NCBI GenBank assembly: GCA_021372945.1
Contig: JAJFTK010000082.1
Coordinates: forward strand, 33,382 to 97,381
DNA length: 64,000 bases
From: Planctomycetaceae bacterium
GTDB taxonomy: Bacteria; Planctomycetota; Phycisphaerae; Sedimentisphaerales; Anaerohalosphaeraceae
Direction of reading: 5' to 3'
Below the pieces are notes generated by a model. It saw only the letters and a list, made by a program, of their open reading frames with translations, made no database searches and was not told the DNA's origin. Positions 44,840 through 54,928 of the stretch are shown piece after piece; the stretch's first letter is position 1, and every line of letters starts with the position of its first letter. The position numbers and the translations under genes are program-made.

Positions 44840-46806
44840 ACATTTTGTTCCGTGTGCGGCTGCAGGTGTTCGCCGAAACGCACCAGCCGGGCGCTGTTAA
44901 AGATCACCGCCAGGGCGCCAAACAGGTGCAGGACCGCCGCCATGATGAGCGACACCCAGCCCATCGTGATGGCGATGATGCCCAGGATGATGAACAGCAT
45001 GCCGAACAGCAGATTCTGATTAATGACGGACCGCGTCTTGCGAGACAGCAGCACCAGGAACGGCAGCCGCCGCAGATCGTTGCTCATCAGCGCGATCGAG
45101 GCCGAATTGATGGCCACATCGCTTCCGGCGGCGCCCATCGCGATCCCCAGGTCGCCGGCCGCCAGCGCCGGTGCATCGTTGATGCCGTCGCCGACCACCG
45201 CCACCAGGTGCCCGTCTTTGCGGATCTTTTCCACCACCGCCAGCTTGTCCTGCGGCAGGCAATGCGCCTTGAAGTCCGTGCAGCCCAGTTCGGCCGAGAT
45301 GCGGTTGGCCACCTCGCTGCGATCGCCGGTCAGCATTGTCACGCGGCTGACCTTACAGTCCTCGAATAATTCCGTGACCGCCTGCCGCGCCTCGGGACGC
45401 GATTTATCCTGCAGGCCGATCCAGCCGATGCACTGGCCGTCGGCGGCCATGTACAGCGTGCTGAAACCCTGTTCCTCGTGCAGCGACGGGTCCGAAACAT
45501 TGCGGACATCGATGCCGTTTTCTTTGAGGAACGAGTCGCGTCCGACCATGACCTTCTTGCCGCCGACGCGGGCAGTGACGCCTTTGCCGGGCGTCTCCCG
45601 GAACTGCTCGGCCTGCGGGAACGCCACGTTGGCTTCACGGGCAAGTCTGATGACCGCCCGTGCAGCCGGGTGCTTACTCATCTGTTCCGCCGAAGCCGCC
45701 AGCCGAAGCATCTCGGCCGGCTCAACCCCCTGGGCCGGTTCCAGTTTGGTCACGTACAACTGCCCTGTCGTCAGGGTTCCGGTCTTATCAAACACGACCG
45801 CCGTGATCTTTCCGGCGATCTCAAGCAGGGACACGTTCTTGATCAGGATCCCCAGCCGCGCCGCCGCCGACAGCGCCGCCACCATCGCCGTAGGCGTCGC
45901 CATGATGATCGGGCACGGACACGAGATGACCAGGATGCCGATGGAGTATTCGATCTTCTTGGTGAAAAAATAAACAATGCCCGCGATGATCAGCACCGTG
46001 GGGATGTACCATTTGACATAGCGGTCGATCATCCGCATGATCGGAAGCTGTGTCTGCTCGGCGCCGATGATCAATTGCTGCACCTTGCCCAGCGTCGTAT
46101 CCTCGCCGACCTTGGTAACGCCCACGTCCAGCACGCCCGTCAGGTTGCTCGTTCCGGCAAAAACCTGCATGCCATTGACCTTATCGACCGGCAGCGATTC
46201 GCCGGTGATGGTCGCTTCGTTGACCGTGCTGATGCCGCCTTTAACAACGCCATCGGCGGGGATATTATCGCCGGGACGAACGCGGACCATGTCGCCGGGC
46301 TTTAGCTCGCTGACCTTGACCGAGCTTTCATTGCCGTCGGCCCCGAGCAGATTGGCCGTTGTCGGCGTCAGCTTGATCAGCGATTCGATCGAGGCCCGCG
46401 CGCCCAATGCCGTGCGCGTCTCCAGCAGTTCGGCGATCAGCATGATGAATGCCACCGTGCCGGCCTCCACGTACTTGCCGATGGCAAACGCCGCGATGAC
46501 CGCCAGCGCCACCAGTTCATCCATGTGCATGTGCCCGTGCACGATGCCCTTGACCGCGTGGATCACGATGGGCAGGCCCAGCAGGATCGCCCCGATCATG
46601 GCGATCACCTCGCTGATGTCCGACGTGTTGCCGTACAGCCAAGTCAGCCACGGGATACGGGCCAACTGGCTGTTGACGATCAGGATAAAGCCCGCCAGCG
46701 TGCCCAATAGCGCCAGGCTGACGCGGTATTGCCTGCCGTTGGACAACGGCGTTTCCTGCGGACTTTCCAGTTCATGCGCCTTGATGCCGATGTGTGTATG
46801 TGCCAT
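44836..46806 (-). CDS. P1B-type heavy-metal-transporting ATPase
   Basis: A 656-aa P-type ATPase without an N-terminal HMA domain; instead the N terminus is short and has MAHTHIGIKAH. Membrane helices start near 31. The actuator motif TGES is at 201-204, the ion-binding CPC is C296-P297-C298, the phosphorylated aspartate D340 is in DKTGTLT, the P1B His-Pro dipeptide is in SKHPAA, and GDGINDAPAL is the hinge. The last helices read LHLFGALAVIFNSARLV, which fits neither the copper (NSxSV) nor the usual zinc/cadmium pattern, so metal specificity is undecided. Last of the SPFH operon (27-bp gap). Confidence 0.9.
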   Translation of the reverse strand: MAHTHIGIKAHELESPQETPLSNGRQYRVSLALLGTLAGFILIVNSQLARIPWLTWLYGNTSDISEVIAMIGAILLGLPIVIHAVKGIVHGHMHMDELVALAVIAAFAIGKYVEAGTVAFIMLIAELLETRTALGARASIESLIKLTPTTANLLGADGNESSVKVSELKPGDMVRVRPGDNIPADGVVKGGISTVNEATITGESLPVDKVNGMQVFAGTSNLTGVLDVGVTKVGEDTTLGKVQQLIIGAEQTQLPIMRMIDRYVKWYIPTVLIIAGIVYFFTKKIEYSIGILVISCPCPIIMATPTAMVAALSAAARLGILIKNVSLLEIAGKITAVVFDKTGTLTTGQLYVTKLEPAQGVEPAEMLRLAASAEQMSKHPAARAVIRLAREANVAFPQAEQFRETPGKGVTARVGGKKVMVGRDSFLKENGIDVRNVSDPSLHEEQGFSTLYMAADGQCIGWIGLQDKSRPEARQAVTELFEDCKVSRVTMLTGDRSEVANRISAELGCTDFKAHCLPQDKLAVVEKIRKDGHLVAVVGDGINDAPALAAGDLGIAMGAAGSDVAINSASIALMSNDLRRLPFLVLLSRKTRSVINQNLLFGMLFIILGIIAITMGWVSLIMAAVLHLFGALAVIFNSARLVRFGEHLQPHTEQNV

Positions 46807-46833
46807 AGTTTGACTCAGTCTCTCGTTTATGAA

Positions 46834-48132
46834 TTAAGGCTTTATCTCAGCAGCCTCTCTCTTGGCCTGTTCTTTTTTGATATTCGGATCGCGGCTGAGC
46901 ATCACGCGAAGTTCGCGCCTCTGCCCATCGGCGGTCGGCTGGATGATCATCTTTTCTTCGGCATTGGCCAGTACCTCTTCGACCGCGTCCTGGTAGATAT
47001 TTTGCAGCACCAACTGTGGCCGATTACGATATTCCGGCAGCAGTTTCTGCAGGTACTCGGCATTGGCCCTGGCGTTGTTGACCACCGTGGTGCGATCCGC
47101 ACGCGCTTTGGAAATCTTTGACTGCACCTGCCCCGAAAGCTGCGCCACCAGCAATTCCTGTTCTTCCGGCGAGAGGTCGGATTGCTTGAGCTTATCCAGA
47201 ATGGCCTCAGCGCCCGGCCCGGCGGTATCCGTCAGCAGCTTTTCCTTATAGGACCAGGCGTCGATGCGGATCTGTTCGCTTTCCTGGCTGGCCTTGGTCG
47301 AGGCCTGGAACGCATCTTCCACCTGCCGCGGCCAGACGATGCGGCTGGTCCGTACGCCGCTTACATAAATACCGCTTTGCATTTCGTCCAGCTTTTGCTG
47401 CAGTACCTGCTGAACGTCGACGCCGATGCCCTCTTTGCTTCGGATCGCCTCGTCAATGCTGTACTGCACCATCGTGCTGACAATCGCGTCCGAGGCCAGG
47501 CTTTCCAGCATCGGCTCCAGCGTCGGCGCAGCAGCTTCCAGCATATCCTGACCGGGCTTGCGATCGGGCATGTAAACATTTTCAAAAAACAGTTGGGGCG
47601 AGCCGATCTTATAATTGACGATCCATTTCGAATGCACGATGTTGTAATCCGTTCCCGAAAGGCCCTCGACCTTGTCGTTGCGGGTCAGGGTATAACCGTC
47701 CATCAGCGGGTCCAGCGGCCCGGTCACCTGCGAGGCGGGACGAGGAGTCAGTTTTTCCTGTTCGCTTTCAAAATACCAGAACTTATCGATGCTCAGCGAC
47801 TGCTCTCGCGTCACGGGAATGCGGATGATCTCATTGATCGGCTCCGGAAATGCGAAATGAAAACCGGGCTTGAGCACCGGGTTATCCGCCGGACCCGTAA
47901 TTTTGCCGAAAAACAAAACCAGCGCCTCTTCGTCCTGCTGCACCTGGAAGATGCCGCTGAACAAAAACAGAACAAGCAGCACGATCATGATCAGCTTCAG
48001 GATCGTGAAACTAACTTGCAGTGCCCGCGTGAGCGACTGGCCCGCCGCGTCCAACTGGTCCTGCAGCGAACGCTCCTGCTGGGGCCCGTGATCCGAACAG
48101 CATTTGTCATGGTGATGGTGATGCTCTGCCAT
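46834..48132 (-). CDS. SPFH/HflK-like membrane protein with His/Cys-rich N terminus
   Basis: A 432-aa protein. Residues 1-19 contain five consecutive histidines (4-8), C11, C12 and H15, a likely metal-binding patch on the cytoplasmic side. A membrane helix at about 41-62 is followed by an SPFH (prohibitin/stomatin) domain beginning VQQDEEALVLFFGKI, and a coiled C-terminal part (RADRTTVVNNARANAEYLQKL). It looks like an HflK-related protein. Two bp downstream of hflC and 27 bp upstream of the metal ATPase gene, so a link to metal handling is plausible but unproven. Confidence 0.75.
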   Translation of the reverse strand: MAEHHHHHDKCCSDHGPQQERSLQDQLDAAGQSLTRALQVSFTILKLIMIVLLVLFLFSGIFQVQQDEEALVLFFGKITGPADNPVLKPGFHFAFPEPINEIIRIPVTREQSLSIDKFWYFESEQEKLTPRPASQVTGPLDPLMDGYTLTRNDKVEGLSGTDYNIVHSKWIVNYKIGSPQLFFENVYMPDRKPGQDMLEAAAPTLEPMLESLASDAIVSTMVQYSIDEAIRSKEGIGVDVQQVLQQKLDEMQSGIYVSGVRTSRIVWPRQVEDAFQASTKASQESEQIRIDAWSYKEKLLTDTAGPGAEAILDKLKQSDLSPEEQELLVAQLSGQVQSKISKARADRTTVVNNARANAEYLQKLLPEYRNRPQLVLQNIYQDAVEEVLANAEEKMIIQPTADGQRRELRVMLSRDPNIKKEQAKREAAEIKP

Positions 48133-48134
48133 TT

Positions 48135-49070
48135 TTACTTCCCTGTTTGCGAAGGTTGAGTAGTTGCGCCCGAGGGCTGTTTAGGCGTCAGGTCCGGGAG
48201 CTGCTTGAGCAATCCGATCGGCTCGGTCTCAACCCCCAGCACGATCGTGCTGCGTTCCTTGAGGATCTTTTTCAGCGCCTCCAGATCGCGCAGGAACATC
48301 GCCAGTTGCGGGTCGGCTTCCAGCATCTTGTAATATTTGGCGGCCTCGGCGTCGCCGGCGCCTCGGATGGCCTTGGCCTGGGTCTCGGCCACCGCCAGCA
48401 GTTCCTTCTGCTTGGCCAGCGCATCGCTGCGAATGCGTTCGGCCTCGGCATTGCCCTCGGCCAGGATGGACTCGGTCTTGCGTTTGCGGTCGGCCTTCAT
48501 CCGCTCAAACACCTTGTCGGTCACTTCCTTGGGCACGCTGATCTGCTTGATGCCGACGACCTTGATCGCCATGCCGTATTCGTTCATGGCCTTATCGCGG
48601 ATCGCCTCGGCAATTTCGGTTTCGATCTGTTCAAACTGGATCTTGCTGCGGTCGGTGTTGACGAATTCGCTGAAGTAATGCCGGCCGACAATACTGTTCT
48701 GAGCGTTCCTCAAGAGCGTCTTGAGGCTGTTTTCGGCCCTGCTTACGTCTTTAACGGAAATGAGGAACTTTCCCGGGTCGGCAATGGCCCAGACGGCATA
48801 ACTTTTGATGATGATCGGTTCGCCGCCGGCCGTGGTGGTCTCTTCCTGCGGCGTATCGTCGAACAGGCGGCTGCGCGAATCGAAACGGTGTACCACTTCG
48901 ACCGGCTTGGGCCATTTGAATTTCAGCCCAGGTTCCGTCACCGGCCGTATCGGGTCACCGAACCGCGTCACAATGACTGTTTCAGTCTCACGCACCTGGT
49001 ACATCACCGCCGACAACAGCAGGATGATGATCACGACCACAACACTGATAATTCCCCAGACATTTTTCAT
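48135..49070 (-). CDS. hflC: HflC-type SPFH protein (protease modulator)
   Basis: A 311-aa protein with one N-terminal membrane helix (about 5-23), then VRETETVIVTRFGDP, the start of the SPFH domain, and a C-terminal coiled coil with AEGNAEAERIRSDALAKQ and AGDAEAAKYYKML as in HflC. With HflK it forms a large cage around the FtsH protease in the inner membrane and tunes substrate access. ftsH itself is not here. Middle gene of three consecutive SPFH genes. Confidence 0.85.
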   Translation of the reverse strand: MKNVWGIISVVVVIIILLLSAVMYQVRETETVIVTRFGDPIRPVTEPGLKFKWPKPVEVVHRFDSRSRLFDDTPQEETTTAGGEPIIIKSYAVWAIADPGKFLISVKDVSRAENSLKTLLRNAQNSIVGRHYFSEFVNTDRSKIQFEQIETEIAEAIRDKAMNEYGMAIKVVGIKQISVPKEVTDKVFERMKADRKRKTESILAEGNAEAERIRSDALAKQKELLAVAETQAKAIRGAGDAEAAKYYKMLEADPQLAMFLRDLEALKKILKERSTIVLGVETEPIGLLKQLPDLTPKQPSGATTQPSQTGK

Positions 49071-49097
49071 TGCTTTGACCCCGTTTATGCGTTCGCG

Positions 49098-51170
49098 TTA
49101 CTTTTGTTCATCCAGCCCAAGCCCCATCTCGTACAGCGAGTCCTTGAGGCTTTCCTGCAGGTCCAGGATAAAGACCTGGCTGTCGTCTTTTTCGGCCACG
49201 ACCACGTACTTGCGCACGTTTTCCAGCGCCTCTTCCAGCATCAGCAGCCGCTGAATCCGCAGGTACATCTCGGGCGAGGCCTGGTAGCTCTGCAGCTGAC
49301 CGCCAAACCGCAGGCCGTCGCCCTTGGCCAGGTTGGCTCGCTCAAAGGCGTCACTTTCGGCCGCGCGCAGCGTCGAAAAGATCTTGCCCTTCACCTGTGT
49401 GATCGCCTTCTGCAGCATTTTTTGCATTTCATCCGTCTGCACGGAACCCTGTTCCTTGGTCCGTTCATAATTGATGGACATCTCGTAGAGCGCATCGACG
49501 TCCGCGATCGAACCGCCCAGTTCCGTGAGCGTGCGGTTGCGCTGCGCCAGGGCTTCGAGCACCGTGGCCTGCTTTTGCTGGAGCGAGGCGATAACGGCCT
49601 CGTATTCCTTGGCGACTTCCGGCGGCGGGTGCACTCCCTGGAGGCCAAGCGTTACGATCTCCACGCCAAGCCCGGCCTGGTCAACCGATTTTTGAATGCG
49701 GTTCTGCAATTCGCGTGCGGCCTCGAGACGCCCGGCCCCAAGCAGGCTCTTCTGGAGGTCCATGCCGCCGCCTTCGTCCATTTCGATCCGCGCGCTGGCG
49801 GCAAACCGCGTCAACTCGCGATAGCAAATGGATTCAAGAAGCTTCTCACCGTCGCTTTTCTCCTCAGCGTTAGATTGATCTTCTTTATCGTCGCGGTAAT
49901 TATATAGAAACGCCCGCATATCCTTGATGCGGTACTGGATCGGCACATTCGCCTGCACAATGCTGACCGGCACGGCGCCTTGCTCCTGCTTTGTGCCTGT
50001 ATCCACGGCAACCAGCAGGTTGTATTCTTCCTCGTAATGTTTCTCGCCCCAGAGAAACGCCTTCTTTTCGTTATCCTTTTCGCCTTCCTTGTAGCCGATG
50101 GAGATCTGCTGGATCTGGTCCGTGGGATAGATGTAAACTTTTTCGATGGGCCAGGGATATTTGACATGAATGCCGGCTCCAATATCCCGCACGGGTGTAC
50201 CGTAATATTCGACCACCCCGGCGTACCCGGGACCGATCACCACGAATGAACTCATCAGGTAAAGCACCAGCGCCGCAAACAGGATCAGCGGCAGGACCGC
50301 CTTTTCCAGCAGCTTATAGAACCACGTCTGTGAGACCTTGAATCCAAATTGATAATCGATGGTATGCGCGACCGTATGGAGCAGGCCGCCGGGCTCATTG
50401 AACAGGCCAAGCAAACGGCTGTCAAACGCGGTGCGGCTGTATTCGCCCGGCACCCGCGGCCGATAAATGTCGAGAATTGCATTGAGGAGGATTTCGGCGC
50501 CCAGCACAACCATGAGCCATGGGATTGCGTAGTTCAGCAGAAGCAGGCCTTGCGGCATCTTGTAATTTGCCAAAGCCAATGATGCCGCCAGTATAAAACC
50601 GAGTATCGCCACGGTCAGCAGATAACTGCCCCCGGCACGAAGCGGTTTCCATTCCTTCTCCGCGCTCATGCCCGTTGAATAACGGCTGAATAGAAAACAG
50701 ACGAAGGAAATCGCCACCATCAACACCGCGCCAACCAGCGGGTCGCGCGGAACAGTTCCCATATTCACAAGAACTTTATTATAAAACAGGAACAGGCCCA
50801 TCACGATCTGGTAAAGTCCGATGAACACCGCCGCGAATGGGAGGATCCATTTTTCAAAGAATTGCAGCCGTTTCTGGGCCACCGCCAATAGGGCCATCCG
50901 GTCAGCCCCGCCGGAAAAGATGGTTTCCTGCTGGACCGTTTTGGACAGTTGGCTCATGTCCAGCTTTTCCTGTTCGGCCAATGCACGCTGGTAAAACTGA
51001 GCGATCAAAACCACCCATACCAACAAGCCCGCCAGGATCTGCCAGCCCAGCAAGTGCATCGGCAGGATACCGGCGAATGCCCCATAAACCAGCGTGAAAA
51101 CAAAGAAGATCAAACTCAAGATAAAGGCAATAATCGAAACTGTTCTGGCCTTGCGCGATGACAAATTCAT
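49098..51170 (-). CDS. Large HflK-like SPFH protein with N-terminal multi-helix membrane domain
   Basis: A 690-aa protein. The first 310 residues contain about seven hydrophobic segments (near 11-34, 39-58, 110-130, 145-163, 180-200, 207-227 and 295-315), unlike normal HflK, which has one. From about 318 the SPFH domain starts (VVIGPGYAGVVEYYGTPV), followed by the HflK-like helix LQNRIQKSVDQAGLGVEIV and a coiled C-terminal half. First gene of the operon; upstream, the minus strand has a weak TTGCAT/TATAGT promoter pair near 51231-51258. Likely the HflK partner of the downstream HflC. Confidence 0.8.
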   Translation of the reverse strand: MNLSSRKARTVSIIAFILSLIFFVFTLVYGAFAGILPMHLLGWQILAGLLVWVVLIAQFYQRALAEQEKLDMSQLSKTVQQETIFSGGADRMALLAVAQKRLQFFEKWILPFAAVFIGLYQIVMGLFLFYNKVLVNMGTVPRDPLVGAVLMVAISFVCFLFSRYSTGMSAEKEWKPLRAGGSYLLTVAILGFILAASLALANYKMPQGLLLLNYAIPWLMVVLGAEILLNAILDIYRPRVPGEYSRTAFDSRLLGLFNEPGGLLHTVAHTIDYQFGFKVSQTWFYKLLEKAVLPLILFAALVLYLMSSFVVIGPGYAGVVEYYGTPVRDIGAGIHVKYPWPIEKVYIYPTDQIQQISIGYKEGEKDNEKKAFLWGEKHYEEEYNLLVAVDTGTKQEQGAVPVSIVQANVPIQYRIKDMRAFLYNYRDDKEDQSNAEEKSDGEKLLESICYRELTRFAASARIEMDEGGGMDLQKSLLGAGRLEAARELQNRIQKSVDQAGLGVEIVTLGLQGVHPPPEVAKEYEAVIASLQQKQATVLEALAQRNRTLTELGGSIADVDALYEMSINYERTKEQGSVQTDEMQKMLQKAITQVKGKIFSTLRAAESDAFERANLAKGDGLRFGGQLQSYQASPEMYLRIQRLLMLEEALENVRKYVVVAEKDDSQVFILDLQESLKDSLYEMGLGLDEQK

Positions 51171-51266
51171 GTCCCTGTCCCTATCCTGGTAGTTTTACAG
51201 TCGAACCTTTTCCATGGTCAAAAGGTAAAGACTATAATATTTTGGCTTCAAAATGCAATGTCCGTC

Positions 51267-51294
51267 TTTACAAAATCTTTATATAGCGTAAAAT
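51267..51294 (+). promoter_or_regulatory. Candidate promoter for the ABC-2 permease gene
   Basis: TTTACA (51267-51272), 16 bp, TAAAAT (51289-51294), in the AT-rich divergent gap. Confidence 0.5.
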
Positions 51295-51342
51295 AATACC
51301 CTATAAACAGAAAACCTAGTGATCCTAATTAAAGGGAAAACC

Positions 51343-52350
51343 TTGTTCATCAAATTGCTGACCATTGCCAAAAACACCTTTATCGAAACAATCCGACAAC
51401 CCATCTACGCTGTTATTATTGTCTTCGCCCTCATTCTGATGTTGCTTGCGCCGTCAATCAGCATGTACACCCTGGACGAAGATGTCAAACTCCTGAGGGA
51501 ATTGGGCTTATCTACGCTCTTTTTAGCGGGATTGTTCATAGCCGTTTTCGCCGCCACCAGTACAATTACCGAAGAAATCGAGTCCGGCACGATTACAACC
51601 GTGCTTTCCAAGCCCATCAGCCGCTCTGTTTTCGTGGTCGGCAAGTTCTTCGGTGTCGCCGGAGCGGTGACAATGGCCCATGCCCTGCTGACCATGTCCT
51701 TCCTGATGGCCACCCGCCATGGCGTTCTGGAAACTGCCTCTGATGAGATCGACTGGACGGTCATTACCGCCGCAGCCCTTGCCTTCGGGGGTGCATTTCT
51801 CTTAACTGCTTTGATTAATTATATTTATGATTGGAACTTCTCCTCCACGGCGATCGTTTTAAGCACGATTTTCTGTACCTTTGCTATTATTTTTCTGCTG
51901 CTGGTCGATAAACACTGGAAGTTCAACCCTTCCGAAAACCAGTTCGAAACATTTGACCTGGTCGCCTCGGTACTGCTCTTAATGGCCATCATCCTCCTGG
52001 TGGCACTGGCGACGCTGTTTTCCACGCGTTTCAATGAAGTGCTGACGTTGACCTTCTGTGTGGGGTTTTTCCTGCTTGGACTCATCAGCGACTGGGCCTT
52101 CGGCCGGTTTGCTGTGAAGAATCTTGGAGATGTTTCATCCGGTTTGTGGGACAAGGCCGGCATCCTGTTGGCCAAAGCGGGCGTAATTTTGATCCCTAAT
52201 CTGCAGATCTTCTGGGTCAGCGACGCGATCTATGAAAAAGGCTCTGTTCCGGCGGATTATCTAATCATGGCCGCTGTTTATACGGTGCTCTATACGGTTG
52301 GCATCCTGGCACTTGCTATCGCCTTCTTCCAAAAACGCCAGGTCGGCTGA
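51343..52350 (+). CDS. ABC-2 family transporter permease
   Basis: About 335 aa. TTG 51343 is preferred because AAAGGG lies 6 bp upstream and the family begins near LLTIAKNTFIETIRQP; a GTG at 51319 is possible but has no ribosome site. About six membrane segments, with the ABC-2 motif EEIESGTITTVLSKPISRS after the second. The first half is similar in style to the permease at 42177-43553, but no ATPase gene is adjacent. It could share the ATPase encoded at 43546-44784; that is inference. Confidence 0.8.
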   Translation: MFIKLLTIAKNTFIETIRQPIYAVIIVFALILMLLAPSISMYTLDEDVKLLRELGLSTLFLAGLFIAVFAATSTITEEIESGTITTVLSKPISRSVFVVGKFFGVAGAVTMAHALLTMSFLMATRHGVLETASDEIDWTVITAAALAFGGAFLLTALINYIYDWNFSSTAIVLSTIFCTFAIIFLLLVDKHWKFNPSENQFETFDLVASVLLLMAIILLVALATLFSTRFNEVLTLTFCVGFFLLGLISDWAFGRFAVKNLGDVSSGLWDKAGILLAKAGVILIPNLQIFWVSDAIYEKGSVPADYLIMAAVYTVLYTVGILALAIAFFQKRQVG

Positions 52351-52557
52351 TTCTCACCATGGACTGATACGGATTCGCACTAAGCAGTTTGTTCACGGAT
52401 TATATCCGTCTTTGCCGCCCTTTCCCTCCGCCATTCGGCTCACGGCCAGACAGGGATACCCGCGTTGCATTGACTGCCGGAATGGCATAGTCCCATCGTT
52501 GCAAATGGCAGAACAGACTTGGCCGACGGTAAGATGCGGGAGAGATGCGAGGAAATG

Positions 52558-52572
52558 TAAGTAATTTACTTA
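52558..52572. promoter_or_regulatory. Palindrome, possible operator upstream of groEL1
   Basis: TAAGTAA-T-TTACTTA, a perfect 7-bp inverted repeat about 240 bp upstream of groEL1. Confidence 0.35.
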
Positions 52573-52700
52573 GTTAGAGTTACGTTAAATATTATGGGGC
52601 ATCGCAAAAAGTGCGGATTATGCTGGTATTAAATTTGCAAACAGGGACAATTTTATATACGCCCATTTGCGCGTGTGATACCCTTTCAGGGTAAGGAAGA

Positions 52701-52720
52701 GGCAGGCGTGGAAGCCTGCC
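52701..52720. repeat. GC-rich hairpin element
   Basis: GGCAGGC-GTGGAA-GCCTGCC, a perfect 7-bp stem followed by CCTACC. Resembles the hairpins at 14317 and 59107; not followed by a T-run. Confidence 0.55.
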
Positions 52721-52809
52721 CCTACCGATTGCGGCTCTGCGTGCCGCGAAAGAACGGTCGGACTAATGAGAGTTTAGATAAATAATGGAAATTTAGGAGA
52801 GTTGAGATT

Positions 52810-54468
<1,659 letters not shown>

Positions 54469-54469
54469 T

Positions 54470-54504
54470 ATCAAAAATCAAAAATAAAATATAAAAAATA
54501 AAAT
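54470..54504. repeat. Heptanucleotide tandem array (ATAAAAT-like x5)
   Basis: Five 7-bp units: ATCAAAA, ATCAAAA, ATAAAAT, ATAAAAA, ATAAAAT. It starts 1 bp after the groEL1 stop and ends 17 bp before groES. Confidence 0.75.
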
Positions 54505-54521
54505 ACACAGGAGAGTTTGAT

Positions 54522-54812
54522 ATGAAGTTAGTACCGTTGGAAGATCGAGTTGTTGTGAAGCCGCAGGAAGCAGAGAACAAGACCGCCGGAGGGATCGTGC
54601 TGCCGGATACAGCCAAAGAGAAACCGCAGATGGGCAAGGTGATCGCGGTCGGTCCGGGCAAGACGCTGGACAACGGCAAGCGCAGCACGATGAGCGTGAA
54701 GAAGAATGACGTGGTGCTATACGGCAAGTATGGCGGCTCGGACGTGGAAGTGGACGGCGAGGATTACAAGATCATCCGCGAGAGCGAGATCCTGGGCGTC
54801 GTGGAAAAGTAA
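54522..54812 (+). CDS. groES: Co-chaperonin GroES
   Basis: A 96-aa co-chaperonin of normal length. It starts MKLVPLEDRVVVKPQEAE and has the mobile loop around ENKTAGGIVLPDTAKEKP (IVL binds GroEL) and the closing strand EDYKIIRESEILGVVE. Caps GroEL rings. A GGAG ribosome site precedes it. It lies between two groEL genes and could serve both. Confidence 0.96.
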   Translation: MKLVPLEDRVVVKPQEAENKTAGGIVLPDTAKEKPQMGKVIAVGPGKTLDNGKRSTMSVKKNDVVLYGKYGGSDVEVDGEDYKIIRESEILGVVEK

Positions 54813-54824
54813 TGCGACTTTTTA

Positions 54825-54851
54825 ACGCTGATTACGCTGATTACTCTGATT
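54825..54851. repeat. 9-bp tandem repeat (ACGCTGATT x3)
   Basis: Units ACGCTGATT, ACGCTGATT, ACTCTGATT between groES and groEL2. The period is 9 bp, unlike the heptamer arrays. Confidence 0.65.
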
Positions 54852-54928
54852 CAAAAAACGATTAAAGGATCAGCGACGATCGGCGAAATCTGTTTACAAG
54901 ACAATTGAATAGACCGGAGAAATAAGCG

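Larger units (their letters stand above)
52351..52809. other. Intergenic region upstream of groEL1 (459 bp)
   Basis: No convincing gene. It holds two short inverted repeats (ACGGAT-TAT-ATCCGT at 52395-52409 and a palindrome at 52558-52572), a GC-rich hairpin at 52701-52720, and an AT-rich stretch from about 52555 to 52660 where a promoter is likely, though no clean -35/-10 pair could be assigned. No CIRCE operator (TTAGCACTC with inverted GAGTGCTAA) was seen. A strong AGGAG ribosome site precedes groEL1. Confidence 0.6.

Noticed and set aside
52298-52564. 88-codon plus-strand frame after the ABC-2 permease
   Set aside because: Starts inside the permease gene in another frame, lacks a ribosome site and is low in plausible protein features.
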